Source of the DNA: Enterococcus sp. ZJ1622
GTDB taxonomy: Bacteria; Bacillota; Bacilli; Lactobacillales; Enterococcaceae
Reading direction: 5' to 3'
DNA length: 64,000 nucleotides
Assembly: GCF_011038845.1 (NCBI RefSeq)
Contig: NZ_JAAKDW010000004.1
Coordinates: 124,001-188,000, forward strand
Positions 16,797 through 24,987 of this stretch are shown in pieces; the stretch's first letter is position 1, and every line of letters begins with the position of its first letter. The translations under genes and the position numbers were made by a program. The notes under the pieces are model-generated. The model was not told where the DNA came from and made no database searches. It saw only the letters and a list, made by a program, of their open reading frames with translations.

Positions 16797-17764
16797 ATCT
16801 GTTCCTCCTTAAAAAATTCACGATACAATGCGTACCGTTCTTCCATGAAATATGGGGTATCGCGGGTAGGATAGACCCGATTCGTCAATAAGATCAATGC
16901 TCTCTTCTGTTTCAAATCGATCCCGATCGATGTCCCTGTGAATCCCGTGTGATAGATGATCGTTTCTCCAAATGGTTTTTCCCATCCCAATGTACGTTTC
17001 TGGTAAGTTTGTAAGAGCTGATTGCGTACCGCTCCAGTAAAAAGGAGCGATTGCTCTTGCTCTCCCATCATTGCTTTCGTAAATGCAGTAAGGTCTTCCA
17101 GTGTAGAAAACAGCCCCGCATGACCTGCCGGACGCCCCAATCGAAAAGCTTTGGAATCGTGGACTACACCTAAAATCAGCCCTCTTTCTTCCGTCGATTC
17201 TGTAGGAACGACCCGATTTAGTGCTTTTGGGAAATACGTCGTGTCTTTCATCCCTAGTGGCCTGAAAATATATCGCTGAAAAGATCGTTCCAAATCGGTG
17301 CCGTCTATTGCTTCAATGACCATTCCTAACAAAAGATAGCCTATATCAGAATAGTTGACCTTTTTTGTCTGGGCTGGCTGCTCGTACGTCTCAAAAAACT
17401 GCATGAGCATTCGAGACGAAAAACGAGATTTATCAGAAAAATCCGCCGGCAGACCGCTTCGATGCAACAATAGATCCTCGATCGTCATGGTGAGCTGGGG
17501 AAATCGCGGGAGAACCTCTGCTACCTGAGTCAAAAGGGTTAATTGATGGGATTGGGTGAATTGCAGGATCCTAGTCGTCGTCCCGATGACCTTAGTCAAA
17601 GAAGCTAGATCATAGATAGCGTCCTTCGAAACAGCTTGCTCGGAAAAAGGCGGGATCTTCCCCATTTTCCCGAGAGAATAGTTCCTGGCTTGTTTGTCGA
17701 TCACCGCTGCTGAAAGACCTGCGATCCCTGTTTTCTCAATCAATGCATGCAATCTTTTTTCCAT
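16793..17764 (-). CDS. serine hydrolase, beta-lactamase/AmpC-like (penicillin-binding protein-like)
   Basis: About 323 aa of the class C beta-lactamase-like fold: active-site SLTK in YDLASLTKVIG, a YSD at the place of the YxN motif (NYSDIGYLLLG), and HTG (YHTGFTG) at the place of KTG. No signal peptide is seen, so the protein is probably cytoplasmic and may act on muropeptides or other small esters/amides. I place the start at ATG 17764, two bases upstream of the murQ stop boundary, with AGGA eight bases before it; the long N-terminal extension to 17857 overlaps murQ and is unlikely. Its place between murQ and the PTS EIIA links it to peptidoglycan-fragment use. Confidence 0.8.
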   Translation of the reverse strand: MEKRLHALIEKTGIAGLSAAVIDKQARNYSLGKMGKIPPFSEQAVSKDAIYDLASLTKVIGTTTRILQFTQSHQLTLLTQVAEVLPRFPQLTMTIEDLLLHRSGLPADFSDKSRFSSRMLMQFFETYEQPAQTKKVNYSDIGYLLLGMVIEAIDGTDLERSFQRYIFRPLGMKDTTYFPKALNRVVPTESTEERGLILGVVHDSKAFRLGRPAGHAGLFSTLEDLTAFTKAMMGEQEQSLLFTGAVRNQLLQTYQKRTLGWEKPFGETIIYHTGFTGTSIGIDLKQKRALILLTNRVYPTRDTPYFMEERYALYREFFKEEQI

Positions 17765-17765
17765 T

Positions 17766-18650
17766 TTAGTTCCTGATGATGTGGTCATTGTTTTCCCGCA
17801 GATAAGTTTCCGCAGATTCTCGATCCAGTTTCTGCTCATACATGACGATCGCCACATTCACTTTCTTTCCCGCATCCTCGAATAAAGCTGCTGCCGCTGA
17901 CTTGTCGATCTCTAATGCTTGGGTAAGGATCGAGATGGATCGTTCCATCAATTTGCGGTTCGTTGCCTGGACATTCACCATCAGATTCTGATAGACTTTC
18001 CCACTCTTGATCATGATACCTGTAGATAACATATTAAGGATCATTTTCTGCGCCGTTCCGGCTTTCATTCGTGTCGATCCGGTGATCACTTCTGGGCCCA
18101 CGACGGCTTCGATCGCCACTTGTGCTTCTTGTGACATCACATTGTTCGCCGTACAAGTGATCGAAATCGTCAACGCCCCCACTTTATTGCCATAGGCTAA
18201 GGCAGCTAAAGCGTAAGGAGTCCTGCCGCTTGCTGCGATCGCGATAAGAACATCTGATTTATCCAAGTTCACTTTCTCTAGATCGCTGACAGCTAATTCT
18301 TCGGAATCTTCTGCTCCTTCTATAGCTGTGTACATGGCTTCTGCTCCGCCTGCCAAGATCCCGAAAGCACGTTCTGGCGGCACGCCATAGGTCGGTGTCA
18401 ATTCGATAGCATCCAATGCCCCTAACCTACCAGATGTTCCTGCCCCAATATAGATCAGTCGTCCTCCGTTATTGAAACGTGTGGCTGCTTGTTCGATCGC
18501 TGCTGCTATATTCGAAAGCGCGTTTTCGACAGCCAAGGCCACTTTCTTGTCTTCTCCATTCATGACTTCGACCATCTCTGATGCAGACATTTGATCGATA
18601 TGCAAACTGTTTTCGTTACGCTGTTCCGTTGATAATTTCGTCATTTCCAT
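17766..18650 (-). CDS. murQ: N-acetylmuramic acid 6-phosphate etherase
   Basis: A 294-aa SIS-domain enzyme with MurQ hallmarks: RLIYIGAGTSGRLG near residue 70, ELTPTYGVPPER, IAASGRTPYA and TGSTRMKAGTAQKMILNMLST. MurQ cleaves the lactyl ether of MurNAc-6-phosphate to give GlcNAc-6-phosphate and D-lactate in the cytoplasm. The gene lies in an operon with a mannose-family PTS and an RpiR/MurR regulator. The C-terminal ~50 residues form the usual helical extension. The gap to the upstream regulator gene is three bases, indicating cotranscription. Confidence 0.95.
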   Translation of the reverse strand: MEMTKLSTEQRNENSLHIDQMSASEMVEVMNGEDKKVALAVENALSNIAAAIEQAATRFNNGGRLIYIGAGTSGRLGALDAIELTPTYGVPPERAFGILAGGAEAMYTAIEGAEDSEELAVSDLEKVNLDKSDVLIAIAASGRTPYALAALAYGNKVGALTISITCTANNVMSQEAQVAIEAVVGPEVITGSTRMKAGTAQKMILNMLSTGIMIKSGKVYQNLMVNVQATNRKLMERSISILTQALEIDKSAAAALFEDAGKKVNVAIVMYEQKLDRESAETYLRENNDHIIRN

Positions 18651-18653
18651 TGG

Positions 18654-19505
18654 CTATTCTTCCTTTAATGGACTAATCCAGTTTTTTGTCGTAATCATGT
18701 TCTCTGTGATCTCTTCATCGATCGTTTCTTGGATCACCCCTAAATATAAAGCCGTTCCCACGATCATCGATGAATACATGGATGAAATCGCCCCGACGCG
18801 CAATAGATGTTCATTTCCCGGCACGAGAAGGACTTCATCTGCTAGATCTTTTATTTTCGGTCCGTCATTTCGCGTGATGACGATCAGAGGGACCTTGTTT
18901 TCTTTCGCATATTCACAAGCCAATAAAACTTCTTTCGTATGGCCGCTGTAAGTAACCGCAATCACCACGTCATCGGTTGTGGCATAACTCAACATCTCCA
19001 AACCGATATGCACATCAAATACATAAGAAGCACGTCTTCCTGCACGATTGAATTTGTGGAAAAGATCATAGGAAACCAACGAGCTCGCGCCTATCCCGAA
19101 TAGATAGATATTCTGTGCCCTTTTTACATGATCGATCGCTGCTTGCAGTGCTTTTCGATCGATCGTTGAAAAAACATCTGTAGCTGTGTCTTTGATTAAT
19201 GTCTCTACTTTTTCACATAACACGTCTAGCGTATCCTCTGCAGAAACGATGGGATCGATTTGTCGCTCATTGGCTTTCAATGCCTGATCAGTCGATAACT
19301 GGACCTTCATTTCGTCAAGTCCGTCATAACCGATCGTTTTGACAAAGCGGATGACTGTCGCAGAAGAGACGCCGGAAGCTTCTCCGATCTCAGAAGCCGT
19401 TTGCCTGATCACCTCTTCTGGAAAATGCAAGATGTGATCAGCGATTTTCCGATGTGCTTTTGATAATGATGTATAAACTTTTCTAATTTGCGGTAAAACT
19501 TCCAT
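18654..19505 (-). CDS. MurR/RpiR-family transcriptional regulator
   Basis: A 283-aa regulator with an N-terminal HTH_6 domain (residues ~1-77, SGVSSATVIRFVKTIGYDG) and a C-terminal SIS sugar-phosphate-binding domain (~125-265, LFGIGASSLVSYDLFHKF, VTYSGHTKEVL). RpiR proteins sense phosphosugars; directly upstream of murQ the likely effector is MurNAc-6-phosphate or a related compound. It is embedded in the operon between the EIIB gene (17-base gap) and murQ, so it would regulate its own transcript. Whether it represses or activates cannot be read here. Confidence 0.88.
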   Translation of the reverse strand: MEVLPQIRKVYTSLSKAHRKIADHILHFPEEVIRQTASEIGEASGVSSATVIRFVKTIGYDGLDEMKVQLSTDQALKANERQIDPIVSAEDTLDVLCEKVETLIKDTATDVFSTIDRKALQAAIDHVKRAQNIYLFGIGASSLVSYDLFHKFNRAGRRASYVFDVHIGLEMLSYATTDDVVIAVTYSGHTKEVLLACEYAKENKVPLIVITRNDGPKIKDLADEVLLVPGNEHLLRVGAISSMYSSMIVGTALYLGVIQETIDEEITENMITTKNWISPLKEE

Positions 19506-19522
19506 TTTATCTCCTTCTTCTC

Positions 19523-19996
19523 TTACAAAAATGATGTGATCGATTCAGCTGATTCTGACGGGATCATCTGTGCTGTGATCTTGATCCCTTGATCTGTCAG
19601 GCGTTTGAGCAAATCGACCTCTTCTTGGGTCACAGCCACCGATTTTTTGATTGGCTTGCTGCCTTCTTTTGCGGACACGTTGCCCACATTGAACGCCTGT
19701 AGCGGGACTCCCGCATCGATCAGCGCACCCATGTCCTCGATCGTCTTTGTGATCAAAAAGACTTTTTCGTCTTCATATTTTCCGTTCAGAATATTCTCTG
19801 CTGCTTTTCGCTTAGACAGAATAGACAATTTCACGCCAACCGGTTTTGCCATTTTCAATGCGCCGATCTGCAGTTGATCTTTGACCGTCTGATCATTTAC
19901 TACCATGATCCGCTGTGCGCCTAAAGAATTGGTCCAGACAGTCGCCACCTGGCCATGGATCAAACGTTCGTCGACTCGTGCATGTATGATACTCAT
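19523..19996 (-). CDS. PTS mannose/fructose/sorbose-family EIIB component
   Basis: About 157 aa, complete for EIIB-Man, beginning IIHARVDERLIHGQVATVW with the phosphorylated His in the RLIHGQV motif. It transfers phosphate from EIIA to the sugar bound by EIIC/EIID. The start at ATG 19996 has GGGGGA upstream; the longer frame to 20029 runs into the EIID end. It is followed by the regulator and murQ genes. Confidence 0.92.
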   Translation of the reverse strand: MSIIHARVDERLIHGQVATVWTNSLGAQRIMVVNDQTVKDQLQIGALKMAKPVGVKLSILSKRKAAENILNGKYEDEKVFLITKTIEDMGALIDAGVPLQAFNVGNVSAKEGSKPIKKSVAVTQEEVDLLKRLTDQGIKITAQMIPSESAESITSFL

Positions 19997-20007
19997 TTTT
20001 CTTCCCC

Positions 20008-20826
20008 CTAAATGAATTGACTGACCCAAGTCAAAATCGCTTGTAGATTTCCAAGGATCATCCCTAATAAAATCAAAACAAAAATCAATCGTGTAGAATT
20101 CATTTTCTTTTTACCTAGTAGCCAGTAAGACAAGAACACGATCCCTAGAGGCACTAGACCTGGCAGGATCTTATCCAGCATTTCTTGGACTGATAAGGAA
20201 ACTTCGCCCATTTTATAAGTCAGATCCAGTTTATATGTGATAACAGAGGGGATCAATCCACCCACCACTGTCAGTCCTAAGATCGCCGCAGCTTCTGTAA
20301 ACAGTTTCATTTTATCCGCAAATTCCGTCGCGATTTTTTTCCCTTGTGCGTACCCGATATAGATGAATTTATAACGGATCCACATGACCACGGCTCCCAT
20401 AATCAAGGGTATCAAAAGCCCGAGGACTTGACCAGCTTGAGCCATGTAAGCTGCGATAGAAAAAACGATCGCTCGATAAATGGCGATGAACACCGTATCG
20501 CCGACTCCTGCAAATGGGCCCATCAATCCGGTCTTCAGCCCCGTAATCGCTTCTGGATCAGCCATCCCGAACTCTTCTTCCAACCCTGCATCTGCCCCAA
20601 CGATCAGACTAGACATTGCCGGAGTAGTGTTGAAGAAACCAAGATGTGTCTTCAAGGCGATCCTCATTTTTTCCTTGTCATCTGAATAAAGTCTTTTCAA
20701 CACTGGCATGATGGAATAGGCATAACCGAGCCCTTGCATTTTTTCGTAATTCCATCCCCATTGAAAACCGAATAGATTGCGTACATACATCTTATTGATA
20801 TCTTGCTTCGTCAGTTTTTTAGTCAT
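20008..20826 (-). CDS. PTS mannose-family EIID component
   Basis: About 272 aa with the EIID-Man N-terminus (LTKQDINKMYVRNLFGFQWGWNYEKMQG), the long amphipathic region, FFNTTPAMSSLIVGADAGLEEE and several C-terminal membrane helices. With EIIC it forms the membrane channel. ATG 20826 overlaps the last codons of the EIIC gene (GATGACTAA), and GAGGAG lies upstream; the longer frame start at 20862 is inside EIIC. Confidence 0.92.
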   Translation of the reverse strand: MTKKLTKQDINKMYVRNLFGFQWGWNYEKMQGLGYAYSIMPVLKRLYSDDKEKMRIALKTHLGFFNTTPAMSSLIVGADAGLEEEFGMADPEAITGLKTGLMGPFAGVGDTVFIAIYRAIVFSIAAYMAQAGQVLGLLIPLIMGAVVMWIRYKFIYIGYAQGKKIATEFADKMKLFTEAAAILGLTVVGGLIPSVITYKLDLTYKMGEVSLSVQEMLDKILPGLVPLGIVFLSYWLLGKKKMNSTRLIFVLILLGMILGNLQAILTWVSQFI

Positions 20827-21625
20827 CGATCTCAATCTCCTCATCGTCTTCATAAGCCACATTCCCTGTGTTTGAAGCTACAATCGGCGTCTGCTGGTGA
20901 TTCATGACATACATAGCAGCCAAAGCAACCCCAACTAGAGCCACCCCTAATACTGAAAAGAACTCTGCCCCGAAAGCCAGTAGAACAAAGCCAATCAGGA
21001 AATACGGCCAATATTTCTTGATCGGTAGATAACGCATCAGAATGGCGATCCCCATTGCTGGCAAAATCGCTCCAGAGGCTTTCAACCCAGTCATGATCCA
21101 TTCAGGAATCATCTCATTGATCACATTGACCACTTGTTCGCCGAAGAATAAACCGATGAATACCGGAATGACCCGAGAGATCGTCCAAGGAAAAATCCCT
21201 AAGACATTGCATCGCTCCACTCCTTTATAATCTCCTGCTTCCGCGTAACGATCTGCTTTGTGTTGGAAAAATGTATTCGTCATACGTCCCAAGATATCCA
21301 ATTGCGTCAGCAGCAAGCCGATCGGCACCGCCACACCGATCCCGTATTCTACCCCCTTTCCTGAAAGTATCGCGTACGCCGTCCCCATAATCGCTCCCGA
21401 TAAAAAATCCGGTACAGTTGCACCGCCATATGTTGCGACCCCCAAAGTCATCAGCTGCAACGTTGCACCGATCATCAACCCGGTTTTTAGATCCCCCATC
21501 ACCAAACCCGTGAAAGCAGCAGCAAAAAGCGGCGTATATGGTCCAACTTGCACAGAAATCTGATCCAAAACACCTAAAACCGTAAACGCACATAAAACCA
21601 AAATAATACCTAACGATAAATGCAT
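20819..21625 (-). CDS. PTS mannose-family EIIC component
   Basis: A 268-aa membrane protein with the EIIC-Man pattern: GVLDQISVQVGPYTPLFAAAFTGLVMGD, GATLQLMTLGVATYGGATVPDF, and an acidic C-terminal tail (YEDDEEIEIDD). It is the first gene of the operon, with AGGAGGAGGAAAC upstream of the ATG. The linkage of a mannose-family PTS to murQ suggests import of MurNAc or a MurNAc-containing sugar with phosphorylation, in place of the glucose-family MurP found in some bacteria; this is inference. Confidence 0.92.
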   Translation of the reverse strand: MHLSLGIILVLCAFTVLGVLDQISVQVGPYTPLFAAAFTGLVMGDLKTGLMIGATLQLMTLGVATYGGATVPDFLSGAIMGTAYAILSGKGVEYGIGVAVPIGLLLTQLDILGRMTNTFFQHKADRYAEAGDYKGVERCNVLGIFPWTISRVIPVFIGLFFGEQVVNVINEMIPEWIMTGLKASGAILPAMGIAILMRYLPIKKYWPYFLIGFVLLAFGAEFFSVLGVALVGVALAAMYVMNHQQTPIVASNTGNVAYEDDEEIEIDD

Positions 21626-21648
21626 GTGTGTTTCCTCCTCCTAGAAAA

Positions 21649-21662
21649 TGAATGCGCTATCA
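21649..21662 (-). promoter_or_regulatory. possible cre (CcpA) site upstream of the PTS-murQ operon
   Basis: On the minus strand TGATAGCGCATTCA matches the cre consensus TGWAANCGNTNWCA at 12 of 14 positions, 24 bases before the EIIC start. Catabolite repression of a sugar PTS operon is expected, but a 14-base match can occur by chance. Confidence 0.35.
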
Positions 21663-21755
21663 AATACAACGTAATCATACACCCAAAGAAGCCAAATTAC
21701 AATACTATATTTTTTTATCTATTTATGAAATATCGTTACAAAAAAGAGTGAGGAA

Positions 21756-21813
21756 ATACAAATACCAAAAACCACTGCCCACAATAATGGAGAGTAGTTT
21801 TTGGTATTTGTAT
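21756..21813 (-). terminator. long hairpin terminator after the ParB-like pair
   Basis: ATACAAATACCAAAAACCACT pairs almost completely with the mirrored sequence ending at 21813 (about 20 bp with one mismatch, 16-base loop). On the minus strand T-rich sequence follows. It insulates the ParB-like genes from the PTS operon. Confidence 0.7.
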
Positions 21814-21836
21814 ATTGATGAAAATATAATTTAGAG

Positions 21837-22631
21837 TTAGCTTGCCAATAGCTCTTCTTTTCTCTCTTCTAAAATATCAATACTCCGATCTTTATTTACA
21901 TGATACTCTATATAATTTTTATAGTTAGTTTTCAACTTACGGTTATATGTTTCTACAAACATCTTTAGAATTCTTTTTTCATCTCTTATACCGATGATTT
22001 TATTTTTTGTATCTTCTAAATTAGTACGTTCAATAAAATTTTGAAGATTAAATTTTTTTACTGTGTAGATACAAAAAAAAGCAGCAAAGACTCCTGTAGT
22101 GCTTCGTATTTGAGTTTTGTATATAAACTCTTTAAAATCATTTAAACAAACGATAAATCCTTCATAATTGATGAATTTAAATTTTCCAGTTTTCACTTTT
22201 TCTAATGAATTATGAGATTTTTTTAGATATCCTTCAGCGGCTGTACACATATCTGTTAACGAGATGTACTTATGGTTCTGTATCAATTGATCGATCCAAA
22301 TATAGTGGACTAGCCCATCCTCTTTATATTTATGAATATAATCTTCAAGTTTCCAACGATTTGTTGCATTATTTAAATCAATGATATCCTCCATACTTTT
22401 TGATGTACTCACATAATAAGGTAGAGGGATACTATGCTTTTTAGCTATTGTATAACGATGTTGCCTATCTAGAATTTCCATATTACTATTAACAACTATC
22501 GGTCTTAAAACACCTTTTTCTTTAATCGATGCTTCCAATCTCATATTTGCAGTTACTTTTCGGTTTCCTTTAATTAATTTGAACTGATCATATTCACTTG
22601 CTAAATAGATATCCCTAAAAATTGAATCCAT
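21837..22631 (-). CDS. ParB/sulfiredoxin-like N-terminal domain protein (copy 2)
   Basis: A 264-aa protein with a ParB/Srx-type N-terminal domain (residues ~10-75: NMRLEASIKEKGVLRPIVVNS, MEILDRQHRYTIAKKHSIPLPYYV) and a C-terminal region of unknown fold. The usual ILDGQHR motif reads ILDRQHR, with the Gly replaced by Arg. It lies four bases after the paralogue at 22636-23430. Domain relatives include CTP-using ParB proteins, but also phosphotransferases and nucleases, so function is open. There is no parA gene beside it, and no plasmid or phage replication gene. Confidence 0.65.
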   Translation of the reverse strand: MDSIFRDIYLASEYDQFKLIKGNRKVTANMRLEASIKEKGVLRPIVVNSNMEILDRQHRYTIAKKHSIPLPYYVSTSKSMEDIIDLNNATNRWKLEDYIHKYKEDGLVHYIWIDQLIQNHKYISLTDMCTAAEGYLKKSHNSLEKVKTGKFKFINYEGFIVCLNDFKEFIYKTQIRSTTGVFAAFFCIYTVKKFNLQNFIERTNLEDTKNKIIGIRDEKRILKMFVETYNRKLKTNYKNYIEYHVNKDRSIDILEERKEELLAS

Positions 22632-22635
22632 TTTT

Positions 22636-23430
22636 TCATCCTTTCATATTTAGTAAAATGATATTTCTACTAGATTTGATAACTGGTTTGCTTTTCTTAC
22701 TAATAAAATATTCTATTGCTAATTTCGATTCTTCTTTCAAACCACGATTATGTGCTTCAAGAAAAATTTCGACTACAACATCTATATTAGTATTACTATT
22801 TACATTTTGCACTTTATTGATGATCCCATTCACCAAACGTTCAAAATCAAATATTTCAGTAGTATAAAGATTAAAAAAAGCAAAAAAAGTATATTGTCCT
22901 CCTTTGATACCTGTTTTTGAAAGAAATAAATTATAGTCTTTTAGAAATAAACAAAAAGTTTCATAATTGTAAAAAGAAAAATGACCTTCTCTAATATTCT
23001 TGGTTGTTCTTGCATTTAAGTTCAAATTCCCCTCTCCAGCTGAAGCTAATGAAGATAATGGAATTTTTTTATACTGATTAGTTAATTTTTTTAACTGAAT
23101 ATATTCTAGATTTCCATCCAAACAATATTTGTTCACATAATTCATTATGGTCCACGCCTTAGTGGTTGAATTAAGATCTATCACTTCCTCAATACCTACA
23201 CCTTCCAATATTCTATAGGGGATAGGCTTATTCATTTTTTTAGCTAGTTCAAAGCGATTTTGCCCATCTAAAATTTCAAAATGCTCATTAACTTCTATAG
23301 GAATCAGTATTCCACTTTTCTTTATTGATTTTTCTAATCCCATATTTCTTCTCAATTCACGATTCCCACGTAATTTTCTAAATCTTGTATAATCATTAGT
23401 AATAAGAATTTTCCCGACTGATTTGCTCAC
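22636..23430 (-). CDS. ParB/sulfiredoxin-like N-terminal domain protein (copy 1)
   Basis: A 264-aa paralogue of the next gene, of exactly equal length and with the same layout: ParB-like N-terminal domain (NMGLEKSIKKSGILIPIEVN, EILDGQNRFELAKKMNKPIPYRI) then ~185 residues of unknown function, including shared IxLTNQYKKIPLSSLASAGEG-type and NYETFCLFLKDY-type stretches. Overall identity between the two appears moderate, so the duplication is old and both are kept. Codon use is AT-rich compared with the PTS operon, suggesting acquisition. The nearest structure upstream is the long palindrome at 23599-23638. Confidence 0.65.
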   Translation of the reverse strand: MSKSVGKILITNDYTRFRKLRGNRELRRNMGLEKSIKKSGILIPIEVNEHFEILDGQNRFELAKKMNKPIPYRILEGVGIEEVIDLNSTTKAWTIMNYVNKYCLDGNLEYIQLKKLTNQYKKIPLSSLASAGEGNLNLNARTTKNIREGHFSFYNYETFCLFLKDYNLFLSKTGIKGGQYTFFAFFNLYTTEIFDFERLVNGIINKVQNVNSNTNIDVVVEIFLEAHNRGLKEESKLAIEYFISKKSKPVIKSSRNIILLNMKG

Positions 23431-23598
23431 TTACAGTTCTCCTTTATTTACAATAATAAAAAATTTGTATAAATCCGATTACATTTTTTAGTTTCATCTT
23501 AGTATTTTCGATTTTTCACACACATTTGATCTTTGTTACTTAATAAAAAATACAACTTTTTATAACAAAAAATATATCATGCTTTTAAAACGCAAAGA

Positions 23599-23638
23599 TA
23601 CGTCAATTTTTCCCTATAAATATGGAAAAATTGACGTA
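23599..23638. promoter_or_regulatory. 15-bp-arm palindrome between fic and the ParB-like pair
   Basis: TACGTCAATTTTTCC and its exact reverse complement flank a 10-base AT loop. It lies 105 bases after the fic stop and 169 bases before the first ParB-like gene. No T-run follows on the minus strand, so a DNA-binding site (operator or parS-like centromere) is at least as likely as a terminator. Confidence 0.6.
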
Positions 23639-23743
23639 ATCATTCTATTTCGTAACCATTATGATAAATATAACAAAAATTTAACTATTTTTTGTAAATA
23701 TTAAGTGTTAAAAATAACGCACATATTTACTCGGTTCATTATG

Positions 23744-24811
23744 TCAGCTTTTAAGGCGAGAGGATAGCTGGTATTTTGTTGCTCGCCCTTGTCCGATTTT
23801 TTCAATTTTCTTTTCTAATTGCAATTCTATTAACGCACGTTCAATTGTCCGACGGCTAATAACTGGTAATAATATTTCTAAATCAGCCCGACTAAGCGGT
23901 TCGAACGATCTTTCTAATTCCTCTATTAGCATTTCAGCTGGTGTTGCGTCGCGATTGATTACCACTTCAAAACGTTCTGAAAATTCTTCATAAGTTCGTA
24001 AAATAATACCCAACAGATAGCGAACGAAAGGCGTATAATCTTGCTCATTTTCTAGCCAGCCAACAGAACTTGCTTGTAACGCCTCATAGTAGGTTTGTTT
24101 CGATTTTTCAACTAGCATTTCAATACTGATATATTTACCCACTAAATACCCTGATTTATATAACAGTAACAGTGTTAACAAACGAGACATCCGACCATTC
24201 CCGTCACTAAATGGATGAATTGATAGAAAATCTAAAATAAAACAAGGAATCAGTAACAGTGGATCAATCTCCGATTTCTGAACTGCTAGGTTATATTGTC
24301 GGCATAATTCATCTACTAATTCCGGCGTCAAATAAGCTGGAGCTGGTACAAAACGAACTCGTTCATTCCCATCCGCATCCTTTTCAGTAATGACGTTATC
24401 CCCAATTTTAAATTTTCCCTTATAGCTTTTAGCAGAATAATTATAAAGATTTTTGTGTAACGTTAAAATATCATTCGGTACAATATTGATGTACTCGTAA
24501 CTGTCATGTATCAGCTTCAAAACATCACGATAACCTGCAATTTCTTCTTCATCTCGATTGCGTGGTTTGACTTTTTCTTCCACGATTTGCTTTAAACGGC
24601 CGTCCGTAGTTGCAATTCCTTCGATTTTATTCGAGGCCTCTGTACTTTGGATTAACGCTAAATCTGTCAGTTTACTTAAAATTTCTGGTTTTGTTGTGAT
24701 ATACAACTCTTGTTTTCCTTTATATTCATGAATCTTTGTCAACATATTTAATAAATCATGAGTAATTGACAGTTTTTCTAACTTTTGATAATTGAATTCT
24801 TTCACCGCCAC
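23744..24811 (-). CDS. Fic-family protein (class II, with C-terminal winged HTH)
   Basis: A 355-aa protein. An N-terminal Fic_N-like helical part contains the inhibitory motif SNKIEG ([S/T]xxxE[G/N]) at about residue 60, which is typical of class II Fic proteins. The central Fic domain has the catalytic motif HPFSDGNGRMSR at about residue 200. The C-terminus (~285-350) resembles a winged HTH (LSRADLEILLPVISRRTIERALIELQLEKKIEKIG). Such proteins AMPylate targets and are often DNA-binding. The frame opens at GTG 24811, but GTG 24805 is better spaced from GAGGTG. The repeated TTCTCCGCCA boxes just upstream are a likely self-operator. Confidence 0.88.
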   Translation of the reverse strand: MAVKEFNYQKLEKLSITHDLLNMLTKIHEYKGKQELYITTKPEILSKLTDLALIQSTEASNKIEGIATTDGRLKQIVEEKVKPRNRDEEEIAGYRDVLKLIHDSYEYINIVPNDILTLHKNLYNYSAKSYKGKFKIGDNVITEKDADGNERVRFVPAPAYLTPELVDELCRQYNLAVQKSEIDPLLLIPCFILDFLSIHPFSDGNGRMSRLLTLLLLYKSGYLVGKYISIEMLVEKSKQTYYEALQASSVGWLENEQDYTPFVRYLLGIILRTYEEFSERFEVVINRDATPAEMLIEELERSFEPLSRADLEILLPVISRRTIERALIELQLEKKIEKIGQGRATKYQLSSRLKS

Positions 24812-24818
24812 CCACCTC

Positions 24819-24872
24819 TTTTCTCCGCCATTTTATACCATTTGGCGGAGAAAAACAAATGATGGCGGAGAA
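24819..24872. promoter_or_regulatory. TTCTCCGCCA inverted and direct repeats upstream of fic
   Basis: The box TTCTCCGCCA at 24821 is followed by its inverted copy TGGCGGAGAA at 24843 and a second inverted copy at 24863. All three lie within 60 bases of the fic start. Their placement suits an operator for the C-terminal winged HTH of Fic; this is inference. Confidence 0.6.
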
Positions 24873-24900
24873 AAAAGACACTTCCAACATAGGAAGTGCC
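24871..24900 (-). terminator. terminator of the glucuronide operon
   Basis: On the minus strand GGCACTTCC and GGAAGTGTC form a stem with a six-base loop, followed by TTTTTTC. It is 88 bases past the last gene of the ABC operon. Confidence 0.8.
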
Positions 24901-24987
24901 TTGAAATGATGCAATTGAGCGATATTCATAAACAAATAAATTAAGCAATACTAGATAAGGCACTCTGTTTACGTCTCACCCTCTCTT

